Below, one piece after another: positions 1 through 9,859 of a DNA stretch of 64,000 bases (position 1 is the stretch's first letter; every line of letters begins with the position of its first letter). The notes under the pieces are model-generated. The model had not been told where the DNA came from. It saw nothing but the letters and a program-made list of their open reading frames with translations, and searched no databases. The stretch spans positions 124,001-188,000 of the forward strand of contig NZ_RXNS01000006.1 in assembly GCF_003966155.1 (NCBI RefSeq). The letters run 5' to 3'. This stretch comes from Halomonas nitroreducens (GTDB taxonomy: Bacteria; Pseudomonadota; Gammaproteobacteria; Pseudomonadales; Halomonadaceae). The position numbers were made by a program, and so were the translations under genes.

Positions 1-1642
1 TAAGAGTGTCCCCAGCTTCATGCGTCAGTGCTTTTCCTAGGTCCTCAAACGGCTTCATATCGTGAACTTGGTTTAGCGATATCGGCTGAGGTTGAGCTAC
101 TCTCTGAACATAGGGGATCTCGATCTGTTCACGAAAGGGGAGCGGCAAATGTGTTTGCTCCTCATGGGGTATGTCGACAGTACGATCTTCTGTCTCCTTC
201 AGCCTTTCCTCAAGTGACCTGATCTTATCCTGGCTATCTGTGCGCTGCTCTTCGGTAGTCGCTGAGGGTGTCTCTTTAAAATGAAAAGAACTTTCCGCTT
301 CGAAGGTTTTCTTACGTGCAACCTTCGTGCCTTCTCCAGTCGTACGTATCTCCGTGAGGATTCGATGATCGATCATCTGCTGTGTTAGGGTATTTCTCTT
401 TGCGAGCAATGCCTCGTATCGCTCGTGAGCTAGGACCTCGACTGTATCGAGCATCTGCTCGCCAGTGTATGAACCATAGGGGAGACGCATGCCGCGTCCA
501 AGCGTCTGCTCAGTGAGCACCTCTGAAACGGACGCTCGCATTGAGGCGATAACATAGACGTTTTTTACATCCCACCCTTCTTTCAGCATTCCGATAGACA
601 AGATGATTCGGACAGGAGAGTCGGGATCTTCCACAGCATCTAGGTCTGCCAGGGCCTTCTCTTTCTCCTCACCTGTCAACTGTGAGTGGACGAGAAGAGT
701 TTTACCGATCCATTTACCATCATCGAAGGCCTCGGAATCAAGAATGTCACGATAGGCTTTTGCGTCGTCAATCGTCTGTGCAATTACAAGCATGACCGGC
801 CTGACTGGAATTCTACCATTCTCGGCCGCCCACGCTTCACTCATGCGCTCCTTATGGTGGAGTAATGTGACTCCATCGAGCAACTTGGTTCGATCATCAC
901 TACGGTCATCTTTCCTAGCCACGAGTACAGGCATCTTGACGTACTCGTCTTCAATTGCCTGAGCAAGCGGATAGCGATATACAACCAACTCCTCGTCTGC
1001 TGAGGCTGGCGTCGCAGTTACACCTACTACCACTTCCGGCTTGAGGTTCTTGATCGTTCTGGAAAACGCAGGGCCTCGGTAGCAGTGATGCTCATCAGCC
1101 AGAATCACCAAGTCATGCAAGTTGCCAAGCCACTCGTACAGGGATGCCCCAAGGAACTCTTGGTAGTCATGGGTCTCTCTGCCGTCCCCCGTCTGGGAGG
1201 TAAGAGCTTGGACAGTAAATATGTATATCTTGGTACGAGATGTGTTCTTTATCGCCGCAGCAACAGATGGGGAGTTAAAGTTTTCAGCAGTTACAATGAC
1301 AGGCTCTGACCGCATTGTTCCTGTGATTGACTTATAATCACCCGGCGTAAAGTTCCGGATAGTTTTGTCACGAATTGTGCGACCCGGAGTAAGAATAAGA
1401 AAGTTCCTGGCAGGATTGTCTATGCCTGCAAGGTATTCGATGAGTCCGGCTAAAATGTAAGTCTTTCCAACGCCTGTAGCTGAGTCAACGACGCATTCGA
1501 AAGGACCTGCTTTGTTCTCAACATCATAGTGTTGGCTCATCATAAAGGCGACCGATTCCACAGCTTGAGCGTTCGGCTCGCGTAGATCGACACGATGGCG
1601 TATTTCCGCAAGGAGGTTGCTATCGACGGTCAATTTACTCAT
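1..1642 (-). CDS. res: Type III restriction enzyme, Res subunit (partial, C-terminus off the left edge)
   Basis: ATP-dependent helicase/translocase-endonuclease subunit of a type III restriction-modification system, acting with the Mod protein encoded just upstream. I translated the minus strand from an ATG at 1642 and the frame stays open to base 1 (547 residues seen). Superfamily 2 motifs are clear: Walker A ATGVGKT (about residues 55-61), DEHH Walker B (183-186), the TAT-type motif VTATP (about 208-212) and motif VI QTLGRGMR (379-386). The C-terminal nuclease domain would lie beyond the left edge. The start overlaps the last 8 bases of mod, so the two are probably translationally coupled. 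Confidence 0.9.
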   Translation of the reverse strand, partial: MSKLTVDSNLLAEIRHRVDLREPNAQAVESVAFMMSQHYDVENKAGPFECVVDSATGVGKTYILAGLIEYLAGIDNPARNFLILTPGRTIRDKTIRNFTPGDYKSITGTMRSEPVIVTAENFNSPSVAAAIKNTSRTKIYIFTVQALTSQTGDGRETHDYQEFLGASLYEWLGNLHDLVILADEHHCYRGPAFSRTIKNLKPEVVVGVTATPASADEELVVYRYPLAQAIEDEYVKMPVLVARKDDRSDDRTKLLDGVTLLHHKERMSEAWAAENGRIPVRPVMLVIAQTIDDAKAYRDILDSEAFDDGKWIGKTLLVHSQLTGEEKEKALADLDAVEDPDSPVRIILSIGMLKEGWDVKNVYVIASMRASVSEVLTEQTLGRGMRLPYGSYTGEQMLDTVEVLAHERYEALLAKRNTLTQQMIDHRILTEIRTTGEGTKVARKKTFEAESSFHFKETPSATTEEQRTDSQDKIRSLEERLKETEDRTVDIPHEEQTHLPLPFREQIEIPYVQRVAQPQPISLNQVHDMKPFEDLGKALTHEAGDTL

Positions 1643-3611
1643 ACGCCTTCTCCTTCTGGAAAGGACTTCCATTTGTGGCCTTACGGCGGTATCGGTCAAG
1701 CACTGAGTCAGGAATAGCCTCAAGTCGAGAGCCTGGGCGCTCAGTTCGAAGAAGATCGGACGCCACATCATCGTACTGCGTGGCCCATACCTCAACTATG
1801 TATCCATCCTGCAATTGGTCTAGGATAGAGAGGATTGTTGATTCTCCAACATGTCCGTCAATGACGATATATCGTGTTTTACCCCTAGATGCAGCAAAAA
1901 TACCATCTGGTTGATACCAAACTTCTAGCTGAGCACACATAGCTTCTGCTAGTGCTCCGCGTGTTGCCCAGTCTGCGAGAAGGACTATTTCCTCAACCTG
2001 CTCGAACATTGACGGCCCTACCTCAAGGTGAGTAAAACTTCCTCCGCCATGCCATAACTTGGTTGTTTTGTTACGAGTTTTAGTGCGTTTGTAGAGTGCG
2101 GACTTCGCAGTTTTACCAATATCAACTGGGGCTCCGTCGGGGGCGAACTTCTTGAGAAGTCGGAGTAGCTCTTTCGATTCGTCCTTATCTAAGGGAGAAT
2201 CTCCGTTCTTCTGAGCGGTTCGGGTCATTTTCGCAAGCTCTGTCGCAAACTGCACTTCGATGGAGTCGTCTGCCTCAGATATCTTGTTCAGAAGTTTGTT
2301 AAATTCCTGGGCCTGTTCAGGCGTAATGTCTTTGGGAAGCTCAACACCTTCAGCCTCAACTCGAATTGTCTCAGTGGTGATGCCGCCCGAATCATCTCCT
2401 TGTACCACGCGTGTAAGCCGTGATTTGGTAAATGCCTCAACTGTCTCTGAAAGTAGCTCAGAAGTGACCCAGCGACGGCCCATTTTGTGAGCTACCGCTG
2501 CAGTTGTGCCTGATCCCCCATAGCAGTCGAGAACTATATCTCCAGGCGAAGATCCAATCTGAAGGATGCGCTGAAGTAGCTTCTCGGGCTTGGGTGTTGC
2601 GAACGAAGCATCTTCAGGGAATAGGCGACGCATCTCGTTCTTAGAAGTACGGTTGCTACCAACGTCAGCATGTCGCCAAAGTGTTCTAGGAGTCATGCCT
2701 GTGACTTCAGAGAGATAGCGCTTTATACTCGGTCGAGCACTCTTGTCTGGACCCCAAAAAATCCTATTTTCAGCGTCTAATTCCCAGAACTTATCTTCAC
2801 TAACTCGCCAGAAGCGTCCCTTAGGCGGTTTGAATGTTCTACCTGTGGGCCCAGTGATTTCGTAAAGGCCGAGGCTGTACGGTTTGTTTGCATACGGGTC
2901 GCCGGGATACCAGCGACCTCGGTGATCATTGTCTGGGTTTGTATAAATAGCATCAAATGCTGCGCTGCGTGGAAGCCGATTTGGGCGCCATGCTTTCTTA
3001 TTACGAGCGTAGACAAGAATAGTGTCTGTATCCTTGCTCAGATATCTTGCGGAGTTATTAGGGGAATCAGCCTTTTCCCACATCACTTCTGCGATGAAGT
3101 TGTCTGCACCCATCTCCTCGTCAAGGACGACTCGGCAGCGGTGGACTTCTTTATCGTCAAGGTGCACCCATATAGAACCGTCATTCGTGAGAAGTGGCTT
3201 AATTTGCCGAATTCGGTCTCTGAGCATCGTGAGCCAGATAGAATGCTCTATGCTGTCCTCGTAATGAAGGAAAGTCTGCTCGGTGTTAAATGGGGGATCT
3301 ATGTAGACAAGTCTGATCTTGCCCAAATACTTTTCAGCGTATTCAGGCACCTTGGCTAGCGCATCGAGTACGTGCATGGAATCGCCCGTGATGAGCAGAT
3401 TATCGTTCGTCGGCTCTGGGAGTTCCTTCGGACGATCATAAGGCGTAGGAGCTTCTATTCTTGCGACTTCGTGAAGCAACCTGATTTCGGAGACGCGATA
3501 ATCGGACGGTTGTACGAATGTGTAGTCGTACTGCCCGTCACCTGTCGAAAGGAGAGTCTTGTCCTTGTCTGTCCAGGTTAGTTCGAGCCGTCCTGTATGC
3601 TTATTGCCCAT
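1635..3611 (-). CDS. mod: Type III restriction-modification DNA adenine methyltransferase, Mod subunit
   Basis: Modification and target-recognition subunit of the type III system; it methylates adenine in one strand of the recognition site and forms the complex with Res. The protein is 658 aa, normal for the family. The catalytic motif DPPF (residues 105-108) comes before the SAM-binding motif DCYGGSGTT (362-370), the beta-class order of Mod proteins. The stretch between them (roughly 180-340) is the expected target-recognition region, so specificity cannot be read by eye. It lies immediately upstream of res with an 8-bp overlap and starts from ATG at 3611. Confidence 0.92.
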   Translation of the reverse strand: MGNKHTGRLELTWTDKDKTLLSTGDGQYDYTFVQPSDYRVSEIRLLHEVARIEAPTPYDRPKELPEPTNDNLLITGDSMHVLDALAKVPEYAEKYLGKIRLVYIDPPFNTEQTFLHYEDSIEHSIWLTMLRDRIRQIKPLLTNDGSIWVHLDDKEVHRCRVVLDEEMGADNFIAEVMWEKADSPNNSARYLSKDTDTILVYARNKKAWRPNRLPRSAAFDAIYTNPDNDHRGRWYPGDPYANKPYSLGLYEITGPTGRTFKPPKGRFWRVSEDKFWELDAENRIFWGPDKSARPSIKRYLSEVTGMTPRTLWRHADVGSNRTSKNEMRRLFPEDASFATPKPEKLLQRILQIGSSPGDIVLDCYGGSGTTAAVAHKMGRRWVTSELLSETVEAFTKSRLTRVVQGDDSGGITTETIRVEAEGVELPKDITPEQAQEFNKLLNKISEADDSIEVQFATELAKMTRTAQKNGDSPLDKDESKELLRLLKKFAPDGAPVDIGKTAKSALYKRTKTRNKTTKLWHGGGSFTHLEVGPSMFEQVEEIVLLADWATRGALAEAMCAQLEVWYQPDGIFAASRGKTRYIVIDGHVGESTILSILDQLQDGYIVEVWATQYDDVASDLLRTERPGSRLEAIPDSVLDRYRRKATNGSPFQKEKAYE

Positions 3612-4215
3612 AGTGCTCCGTTTCCCTGTGTTACGTAGGCCTAATCTGGCTGTGTATCTTACCTGTCTCGTACCCTGCGTGTCCTCCGCCGCTATAGCAA
3701 TCGCCAGGCAATCGTCCTGGAGCCCCTGCCGCTCGCTACAGCATCAGGCGGCTAGGCGGTTGCCTAGCACGGTGATCAGCCTCATCAAGCCTTGGTTGAC
3801 CGGAGCTCGGACTTGTACCCTTCACAGATATCCTTGGGGAGGGGCTTGGCCCGTTCTTCATGCTAGGCCGGGCCCGATCCTACCAGCCCTTGCTAGAAGC
3901 GATCAGGTCATGCTGACGTATCATTCCAGATGCCGTAGTCTTGCCTTTGAAGGTGTCTATGAATAGGGCGGCCTGCGCTAGGAGGTCGGTAGGTACGATG
4001 CTCACAGCCTGTTCAGCTTTGGCGAGGCTCTTCACGCTGCAAACCCGGGATAGCAGCATCGACCGACTCAAGGGCTGTTTGATGTCGAGCGAGATACGGC
4101 TAGGGAGATCTTGAGGCGGATCGTGGATGGCACAATTTCTCAGTATCGTATGGACAATACGGTAGGGCGGCTGGTGAAGAAGTAGCCTGATAAGCTTAAG
4201 AAGAGACGGGAAAAG
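3612..4215. other. Gap between mod and the small ORF at 4216: no convincing gene, possible decayed coding remnant
   Basis: About 600 bases without a confident gene, more GC-rich than the flanking element genes. It must contain the mod-res promoter near its left end. Two things stand out. A 7-bp perfect stem GCTAGGC/GCCTAGC with GGTT loop lies at 3751-3768. A plus-strand frame ending in TAG near 4184 reads REILRRIVDGTISQYR and then MDNTVGRLVKK, following an in-frame stop; it looks like the C-terminal tail of a lost gene rather than noise, but I do not recognise the family. Confidence 0.4.
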
Positions 4216-4407
4216 ATGATGAATAAAAAGAATTCACCACTAAATCGGCTGCGGGGAAGTGTGGTCGATTATAAGGGACCATTTGAGCCAGTCGAAGAGG
4301 GCTCTTGGGAAGCCCTTAATCCGCCAAACCGTAACATCACTGAAAAAATGAAAGCCGAAAAGAATAATAAGCGCCCTCATAGAGGGCGCAATAATCACTC
4401 GGACTAA
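4216..4407 (+). CDS. Small hypothetical protein, possible antitoxin-like tail
   Basis: A 63-residue ORF preceded by AAGAGACGGG, a fair ribosome-binding site, with two tandem ATG codons. The central stretch LRGSVVDYKGPFEPVEEGSW reminds me of the acidic toxin-binding tails of small type II antitoxins, but I cannot name a family, and no N-terminal DNA-binding domain or adjacent toxin is visible. The last third is Lys/Arg/Asn-rich and overlaps the stem of the terminator serving the convergent PHP-ATPase gene, which weakens the case for a complete gene. It may be a fragment left by recombination in the element. Confidence 0.35.
   Translation: MMNKKNSPLNRLRGSVVDYKGPFEPVEEGSWEALNPPNRNITEKMKAEKNNKRPHRGRNNHSD
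4371..4389 (-). terminator. Rho-independent terminator of the tnpABC/PHP-ATPase transcript
   Basis: A perfect 8-bp stem GCGCCCTC/GAGGGCGC with a 3-base loop is followed on the minus strand by the T-rich stretch TTATTATTCTTTTC. It begins 39 bases downstream of the stop of the 946-residue ATPase gene, so it closes the leftward transcript before the mod-res unit, which implies that mod-res has its own promoter. Confidence 0.75.
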
Positions 4408-4427
4408 ACTATCCCTTATCAGGAAGC

Positions 4428-7268
4428 TTAAACCTTCCTACCAAGCCTTTGATATCGACGTTCAAACGCCTCCTTTCCTCCCTCCATTATCTGGCAAACC
4501 TCATCTCTCATACGTGTGTCTTGCAAAGATCCGATGTTTTTAATGAAGCACTGGTTGTTAAAGTCAAGAACGTGTATAAGCTCCGCATCCCCATTAACGA
4601 CTACATTAGGGTTGTGTGTTACAACAATAAGCTGTCGATGAAGCTTGTTAGAACGAATCTGCTGTACCACTAAGTCATATATCAAGTGGTTGTCTAAATC
4701 ATCTTCAGGCTGATCGAGAACTAAGGGTTCATCTCCGTGGGCTAGTAGAAACGCAAGCATGGCAGCTGCCCGCTGTCCTGCTGAAGCTTGACCAATAGAT
4801 TGAAAGTCACGACCATCACCTTTACGGCTATACTCTACCTTCAACCCATCTTCTGGAAACCAGCAAAGGATATGATCGATTAGTTCAGGGCGCTTCTCTG
4901 ATTCTGACTTAAGGAATTTATTAAACCATCCCCCAAACTCAGGCTCCCCTCGAGCTGCATTAATTAACCGATTTTTGACAGTTTGAATGGCCGCCTCTAT
5001 TTTTTCGACACCTTGGTCATCAGCATTGTTTTGATCAATGCTGGACATTATATCTGAAACCAGTCCTTTTTTGGGACTGCCATCAGAGGGTTCTTGATAA
5101 ATATCCTCTGCATATTTCCCATCGGATATTCCAAGCATGTCTCTTAGAGACCGCTCAATAACGTATGGATCATTGCCATAAGGAACTAGCTCTATTTTTA
5201 CGTATGGATTACCTTCGAGAGTAGAGCTTAGAAAATTATGCCTTATCTCACTTTTTGACCTTCTGGCACACTTAACCCCTTCGTACTGCGTTTTCACTTC
5301 TCCAAGAACTTGATCGTGCTCTTTTTGGAGTGACTCTAAGCGTAGAGCTTCTTGTTGAATTTTCTGCTTTTCTTCAACTAAGCGCCCATGTTCACTAGGA
5401 TCATTAACACCTTGTTGCTGCAAATCTTCTTTAAGTTTTTCATATGCTGAAACTGTGTCATTAGCATTTGTTGACCATGGCGAAGCTTTCAACTCTGTTA
5501 CCAGTGCATGACTTTGCTGTTCAAGCTGTGATGCTATTTGATTAATTTCAGTGCGTGAGCTAGATATCTTATCATGTAGTGCCCTTATTGATTGCAATGC
5601 TGCCGCATCATCTGGATCTTGAAATATTCCATCAGGAATATCAGCAGGGACCAGCTCCTCAGACATCTGCTTCAATCTTTTGATGATTGTGTCTGCTGAC
5701 TGGAATTGTCGATTCAACTCCTGCCGTTTTTGAATTACTACATGATATTTGTTTAGAAGGGAAGCATGGTCAGTTCCTTTAAACTTCGCCAACTTCGCCT
5801 CAACATCTTGTAGACTTATAGATAGCGCGTCACGCCCTTTAAGCTTTGTTTGAATTTCACGCAGCTTGCTTAGGGTGACGAAGAATGAGTGTTTTGAGTT
5901 CTCAATCTCAGATGTTGTCTCAGCGGTCCCAGCAGCATCATCAATAACTTTCAATAATGACTCTTGACTATCTCCAGCTAATGCAGCAATTTGGCCTTGG
6001 CTGAAAAGCCTAATAGGGAAACGCTGTTCATTCACGAGTTGGCTGCCAGAATCTTCAAAGCTGCCAGTGACATCATTCCATTCACTGACTCTGTTGCTGG
6101 TCCCATTTTTCTCCCATCTTAAGCAGTGCAAATCCCCATGCCGATTAATATTGACGTCGATGCGCGTTTCATCCCGCAGTCCACCTATGTCGTTTCGGTT
6201 CTTTGCTACCTTACTGAAACGATCAAATGTATGTGAAGCATCAGAGTTATCGGGTAGCTCGTGAGTCCGGTTGTAAGCTAATCTCAATGCATGGATTATC
6301 GTAGACTTTCCTGTTCCTCGCCCGCCAACAAGAGCGTTAAAATATGGGCTTAACTCAATTTTACTAGGTTTTCCTCGCCCCATAAAGCGAGCGCCAGCTA
6401 CTTTGATAGACTCAATAAAATGATCAGGTTTTTCGAACGGAGAAAAATTGTTGTCGTCGCTACGCCAGACAGAGACACCTTGCCCATCCAAAAGAGATAA
6501 ACGAAGTCCATCTATACTAGGCTTAGCCATTTTGATCCACGTGAATCGGGAGCCAGGAGTAGCTTTTCCTCTGAAAGAATGGCAATCGCTTCCAGCTACA
6601 TATGCAAACTGAGGTGAGAGCTCATCAAGCAACTGGGGGAGTGCAGAATGCCTGTCACACTGCTCTAGTGCCAGTAAACCTGGTACTTGTAGGACCTGGC
6701 GGATTGTATTGGAATCTAAGCGGGAGCGACGAGTTCCTGGCTCTACCTGCAATAATCCCTTAGCGCTATCGACATGTGCTGGAATGGCTATGGCACCTAC
6801 AGAAATTACTTTTTCAACTACTGTGGCAGCGCCATCTCTGGTGACTCCATCGCTATCGCCGTATGTTCCATCATAATCCACTCTAGAAAGTAAGTCATTA
6901 ATCGTATGACTACTTTTTGATGGGTCAAAAATTGCTAATAGGTGGATACCATTTTGAACTGAAATCTCGACTCCAGGAAATAGGTGTAGCTCACGAAACC
7001 CGTCTGGAGGGTTTCCTTGATCAGCTAGCCCTTTCATCTGTGCATAAGAGGTTTTTAGCTTATCAATCCACTCACCACTGTTATGGTCAGTCACTGCTAC
7101 ACAGTCTACCTCAGCAGCCATATACTTTAGCAGCCACATTTCAGGCGTAAGCTCTTCAGGTGTCCCTATAGCTGCCTGCCATGCACTAGTATCTTTGGAT
7201 GCTGGTGTATGCGTATGGAAGTCAAACTTCCACCACCGTGCCCCAGGATAAGTCCATTGTTCGGTCAT
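4428..7268 (-). CDS. PHP-domain SMC-like ATPase, TrlF family
   Basis: A 946-residue protein joining an N-terminal PHP phosphoesterase-like domain to an ABC/SMC-type ATPase. The PHP metal residues are visible: HTH (18-20), DHN (61-63) and GSDCH (226-230). Walker A GGRGTGKST is at 315-323, followed by a long Gln/Glu/Lys-rich coiled coil (about 450-700). Near the C-terminus are an ABC-type signature SAGQRAAAML, Walker B LVLDQPEDDLDN and a switch histidine in VVTHNPN. Proteins of this build occur in defence islands; a nuclease or phosphatase switched by the ATPase is my inference. It lies 48 bp downstream of the recombinase trio on the same strand, probably in one transcript. Confidence 0.85.
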   Translation of the reverse strand: MTEQWTYPGARWWKFDFHTHTPASKDTSAWQAAIGTPEELTPEMWLLKYMAAEVDCVAVTDHNSGEWIDKLKTSYAQMKGLADQGNPPDGFRELHLFPGVEISVQNGIHLLAIFDPSKSSHTINDLLSRVDYDGTYGDSDGVTRDGAATVVEKVISVGAIAIPAHVDSAKGLLQVEPGTRRSRLDSNTIRQVLQVPGLLALEQCDRHSALPQLLDELSPQFAYVAGSDCHSFRGKATPGSRFTWIKMAKPSIDGLRLSLLDGQGVSVWRSDDNNFSPFEKPDHFIESIKVAGARFMGRGKPSKIELSPYFNALVGGRGTGKSTIIHALRLAYNRTHELPDNSDASHTFDRFSKVAKNRNDIGGLRDETRIDVNINRHGDLHCLRWEKNGTSNRVSEWNDVTGSFEDSGSQLVNEQRFPIRLFSQGQIAALAGDSQESLLKVIDDAAGTAETTSEIENSKHSFFVTLSKLREIQTKLKGRDALSISLQDVEAKLAKFKGTDHASLLNKYHVVIQKRQELNRQFQSADTIIKRLKQMSEELVPADIPDGIFQDPDDAAALQSIRALHDKISSSRTEINQIASQLEQQSHALVTELKASPWSTNANDTVSAYEKLKEDLQQQGVNDPSEHGRLVEEKQKIQQEALRLESLQKEHDQVLGEVKTQYEGVKCARRSKSEIRHNFLSSTLEGNPYVKIELVPYGNDPYVIERSLRDMLGISDGKYAEDIYQEPSDGSPKKGLVSDIMSSIDQNNADDQGVEKIEAAIQTVKNRLINAARGEPEFGGWFNKFLKSESEKRPELIDHILCWFPEDGLKVEYSRKGDGRDFQSIGQASAGQRAAAMLAFLLAHGDEPLVLDQPEDDLDNHLIYDLVVQQIRSNKLHRQLIVVTHNPNVVVNGDAELIHVLDFNNQCFIKNIGSLQDTRMRDEVCQIMEGGKEAFERRYQRLGRKV

Positions 7269-7316
7269 ATTCCCTCCAGTTGGTTAAGCTCTGCATAAAC
7301 TAAGTATTGTTGTAAT

Positions 7317-7742
7317 TTATCTTGAGCTTGCTGAGATCCAATTTTTCCTGAAATGTTCAGATCTTCCGCGCTCTTTCTCAAGCTCTTGCTTAAGCCGAAA
7401 ATTTTCCTTTCGAATAGAACTAAGATCCTGCTTCAAACGATCCACCTTGTTGCGCAACACAGCCTCTATATGACGGTATTCCTCAGGAGTGCGTGAAGGG
7501 ACGGTCACGCCATCTATCTCTGATGAAGATGAACGTGCATTATCACGCTCAGCTGATATGGATTCCTTGAAATTATTATATAGGTACTGCCTGCTAACCC
7601 CGGCGAGAGCAGCAATGTCTTTAAATGTTATGGCCTCATTACGCTCTTTCAAAGTCGCAATAGCTTCCTCTACAGCACGACGCTTCCGCAAACTTCGTTC
7701 TTCTCTAGCCTTAGCGAGGCCTTCAGTGGCTTTGTCGCTCAT
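7317..7742 (-). CDS. TnpC-like transposition protein, DUF6262 family
   Basis: A 141-residue protein with an N-terminal basic stretch, a helix-turn-helix near residues 38-60 (core FKDIAALAGVSRQYLYNN) and a C-terminal coiled coil rich in Lys, Glu and Leu (about 90-130). This is the layout of the small third protein of Tn554-type elements, which modulates transposition by the two recombinases rather than cutting DNA itself. Its ATG overlaps the stop of the preceding recombinase gene as ATGA (7739-7742), so the trio is coupled. Confidence 0.8.
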   Translation of the reverse strand: MSDKATEGLAKAREERSLRKRRAVEEAIATLKERNEAITFKDIAALAGVSRQYLYNNFKESISAERDNARSSSSEIDGVTVPSRTPEEYRHIEAVLRNKVDRLKQDLSSIRKENFRLKQELEKERGRSEHFRKNWISASSR

Positions 7743-9859
7743 TCGACAAACTCCAGCTTTATCTGTTTGGCTTTCTGTTCAGCACCTTTGTAGATGCCGT
7801 CTTCTTCTATGGCTGAAACGATTTTGCCTAAAGAGTCGTAGACTTCTTTGTTCTTTCTGAGGCGTCGGCCTGTGATTTCTGACATTCTTGTTTTTCCTGA
7901 CTCTGCAAGCTCTTGGGATTCTTCTTGCTGCTCTTGAATGAGAGCGTCAATGGCAAGTTTTTCAGACTTAAAAAATTCAACATCTTTTGCATCAGCCCTG
8001 AAATGTTTACATGTATAGCATGCGTTGGCGTGTTCACACCAATCGCCAATTTGAGCAGGCATTGAACAAGCTCCGCCACAGACACGAGTGGCTGCTAGTT
8101 GCTCCTTTCTGACAAGAAGCTCACCAATTTTATCATCGACACTGCCATGTATCGTAAAGAACCTTCCGCTACCTTTTTCCAGGAGAGCTTTTTTCTTCAA
8201 TTCAAGTCTGTTGTTGACATAAACCGTCGCCATATCAGGACTGGTATGGCCAAGCTCCATCATGATATTAAGAATATCATGGCCGTTTTGTGCTAAAGAT
8301 GTGCCCATTGTATGGCGAAGAGGATGCCAAGAAAAGGTGAGGGGGTTGCCTTCATCATCTCTCACCTGTTGACTTACAACTTTTTTCTTTATCTCACTCG
8401 CAGTCCAGTGTTGAGACACAAAACTTTCCCGAGTTCCCGTGACGTAAGGAAAAAGATACTTTGTTGGGCTGCCATGCTTCTGAACTATAGACTTCCTCTG
8501 TTCTTCAATGACTTTTATTAATGCCGCGTGAGATTTGTCGCTTTTGGAAAGCGGTTTTCTGTTCCACTTCCTGACCTTGTTCTGCCAGAAGTGGAGGATC
8601 ATAAAGTTATCATCATCCGGATCATCCTTAAGGCAATCAAAGAGAACTGAATGGCCATCCTCAGCGCGCATGCCCGTGGCAAGGATTAGTATAAATATTT
8701 GAGGGATAGGGGAGGGGGCATCCTTGACAGCCATCTGAAGCTCGTCAATGATGCGCTGCGAGTAGGAGCGTCCCACGCCTTCGTTCGCATATCCTATTCG
8801 CCCCAGCCCTTCTTTATAGTGTGTCTTCTTGATTTTCTTGACTGCTCTTTTGGATACTGACAAAGAAGGCCATTTGTCAGAGAATTCCCTTGAGGCCGTT
8901 TGTAGCATCGCCACAGTGTCTGTAAACCAGTTTTTCCCAGATAAGCCTTTCCTATTACCCCATGCTAAATACTCATCTTCGATCAGCTCATCTGATATAA
9001 GAGCAGGAGAGGGGGTCTCAAATTTCTCGTGCATGAAGTCGCGGAAATTTATAAACCTTCCCATGTAACCAACAAGTGTGCTTGGGGCTAACTCACCATG
9101 CTGAATCTTTTTTATGACATGAAAGCGGACAGCATCACGCAACCATTCAGGGTAACGGTAAAAATTAAGGTACTTGTCTCTGGTACGCTGTGTGTCTTTG
9201 AATCTGTAGTCATCTTCGCTATAAATATCGTTGAGGTAGACAATCATTCGCCTCTGAAGAGGCTTGAATTGCTCCCTCTGCATTATAATGTTTTTGTGGA
9301 TATCGCCAGCAACTGTAATTCGTGCTGGAAGATACTCCTTTTCAACAATGCTGTTGTCACTAACATAGCTCTGCTTGATTTTCTTTCTTTTAGAATTGTT
9401 CGAGTATCTCGAAAAAATATCTAAAAGTTCAGCGTTATGTTTTCTGGTAGTTTTTTCTTCGCTGCTCGAGGTATAACGAGTTGTGAACTCAGGGTGGGGT
9501 ATATCTGCCAGGCAAGAAACTCCAAAGCGATTGGATATTTCTTTCCAGTCGGTGTTTAGCCATCTCATTGGCAAGCGCCTGCGCTCTACAGAAGAACGAG
9601 AGTTGTTGCGTTCATCTGAAAGAAATTTTGCCCAATAGCATTTCAGCTCAAGTTGTGGTGTCAGCGGCAGCCCGGTAAATTCAATAGGTCTGTTTATCCC
9701 AACGTGTTCATTCGTAAAGACTTCAATGTCTTTTACAAATCCGTCATCCCACACGTCATTAAAAAACAGTTTGCTGTCATAGGTTTCAATTTTTGCCAAG
9801 AGCTGCTCATCATACAAAACCTGGCTGTCGGCACTTCCCTGAATTACCTTTAGATCCAT
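7739..9859 (-). CDS. Tyrosine recombinase, Tn554 TnpB-like
   Basis: A 706-residue site-specific recombinase, close to the size of Tn554 TnpB. Catalytic residues of the tyrosine recombinase fold are present: Arg in TGMRAED (about residue 395), HPLRH (about 511), His in LGHTS (about 536) and Tyr in VYVNN (about 547). A long N-terminal part (about 1-230) precedes the core-binding domain. After the catalytic domain comes a Cys/His-rich patch (C-GGAC, WCEHANAC, CKHF), probably zinc-binding. It overlaps the TnpA-like gene by 10 bases and the TnpC-like gene by 4. Confidence 0.9.
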   Translation of the reverse strand: MDLKVIQGSADSQVLYDEQLLAKIETYDSKLFFNDVWDDGFVKDIEVFTNEHVGINRPIEFTGLPLTPQLELKCYWAKFLSDERNNSRSSVERRRLPMRWLNTDWKEISNRFGVSCLADIPHPEFTTRYTSSSEEKTTRKHNAELLDIFSRYSNNSKRKKIKQSYVSDNSIVEKEYLPARITVAGDIHKNIIMQREQFKPLQRRMIVYLNDIYSEDDYRFKDTQRTRDKYLNFYRYPEWLRDAVRFHVIKKIQHGELAPSTLVGYMGRFINFRDFMHEKFETPSPALISDELIEDEYLAWGNRKGLSGKNWFTDTVAMLQTASREFSDKWPSLSVSKRAVKKIKKTHYKEGLGRIGYANEGVGRSYSQRIIDELQMAVKDAPSPIPQIFILILATGMRAEDGHSVLFDCLKDDPDDDNFMILHFWQNKVRKWNRKPLSKSDKSHAALIKVIEEQRKSIVQKHGSPTKYLFPYVTGTRESFVSQHWTASEIKKKVVSQQVRDDEGNPLTFSWHPLRHTMGTSLAQNGHDILNIMMELGHTSPDMATVYVNNRLELKKKALLEKGSGRFFTIHGSVDDKIGELLVRKEQLAATRVCGGACSMPAQIGDWCEHANACYTCKHFRADAKDVEFFKSEKLAIDALIQEQQEESQELAESGKTRMSEITGRRLRKNKEVYDSLGKIVSAIEEDGIYKGAEQKAKQIKLEFVE

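Noticed and set aside
3880..4071. A 63-codon minus-strand ORF ending DLIASSKGW
   Set aside because: No ribosome-binding site, no recognisable family, and it overlaps a competing plus-strand remnant. Left unannotated within the gap.
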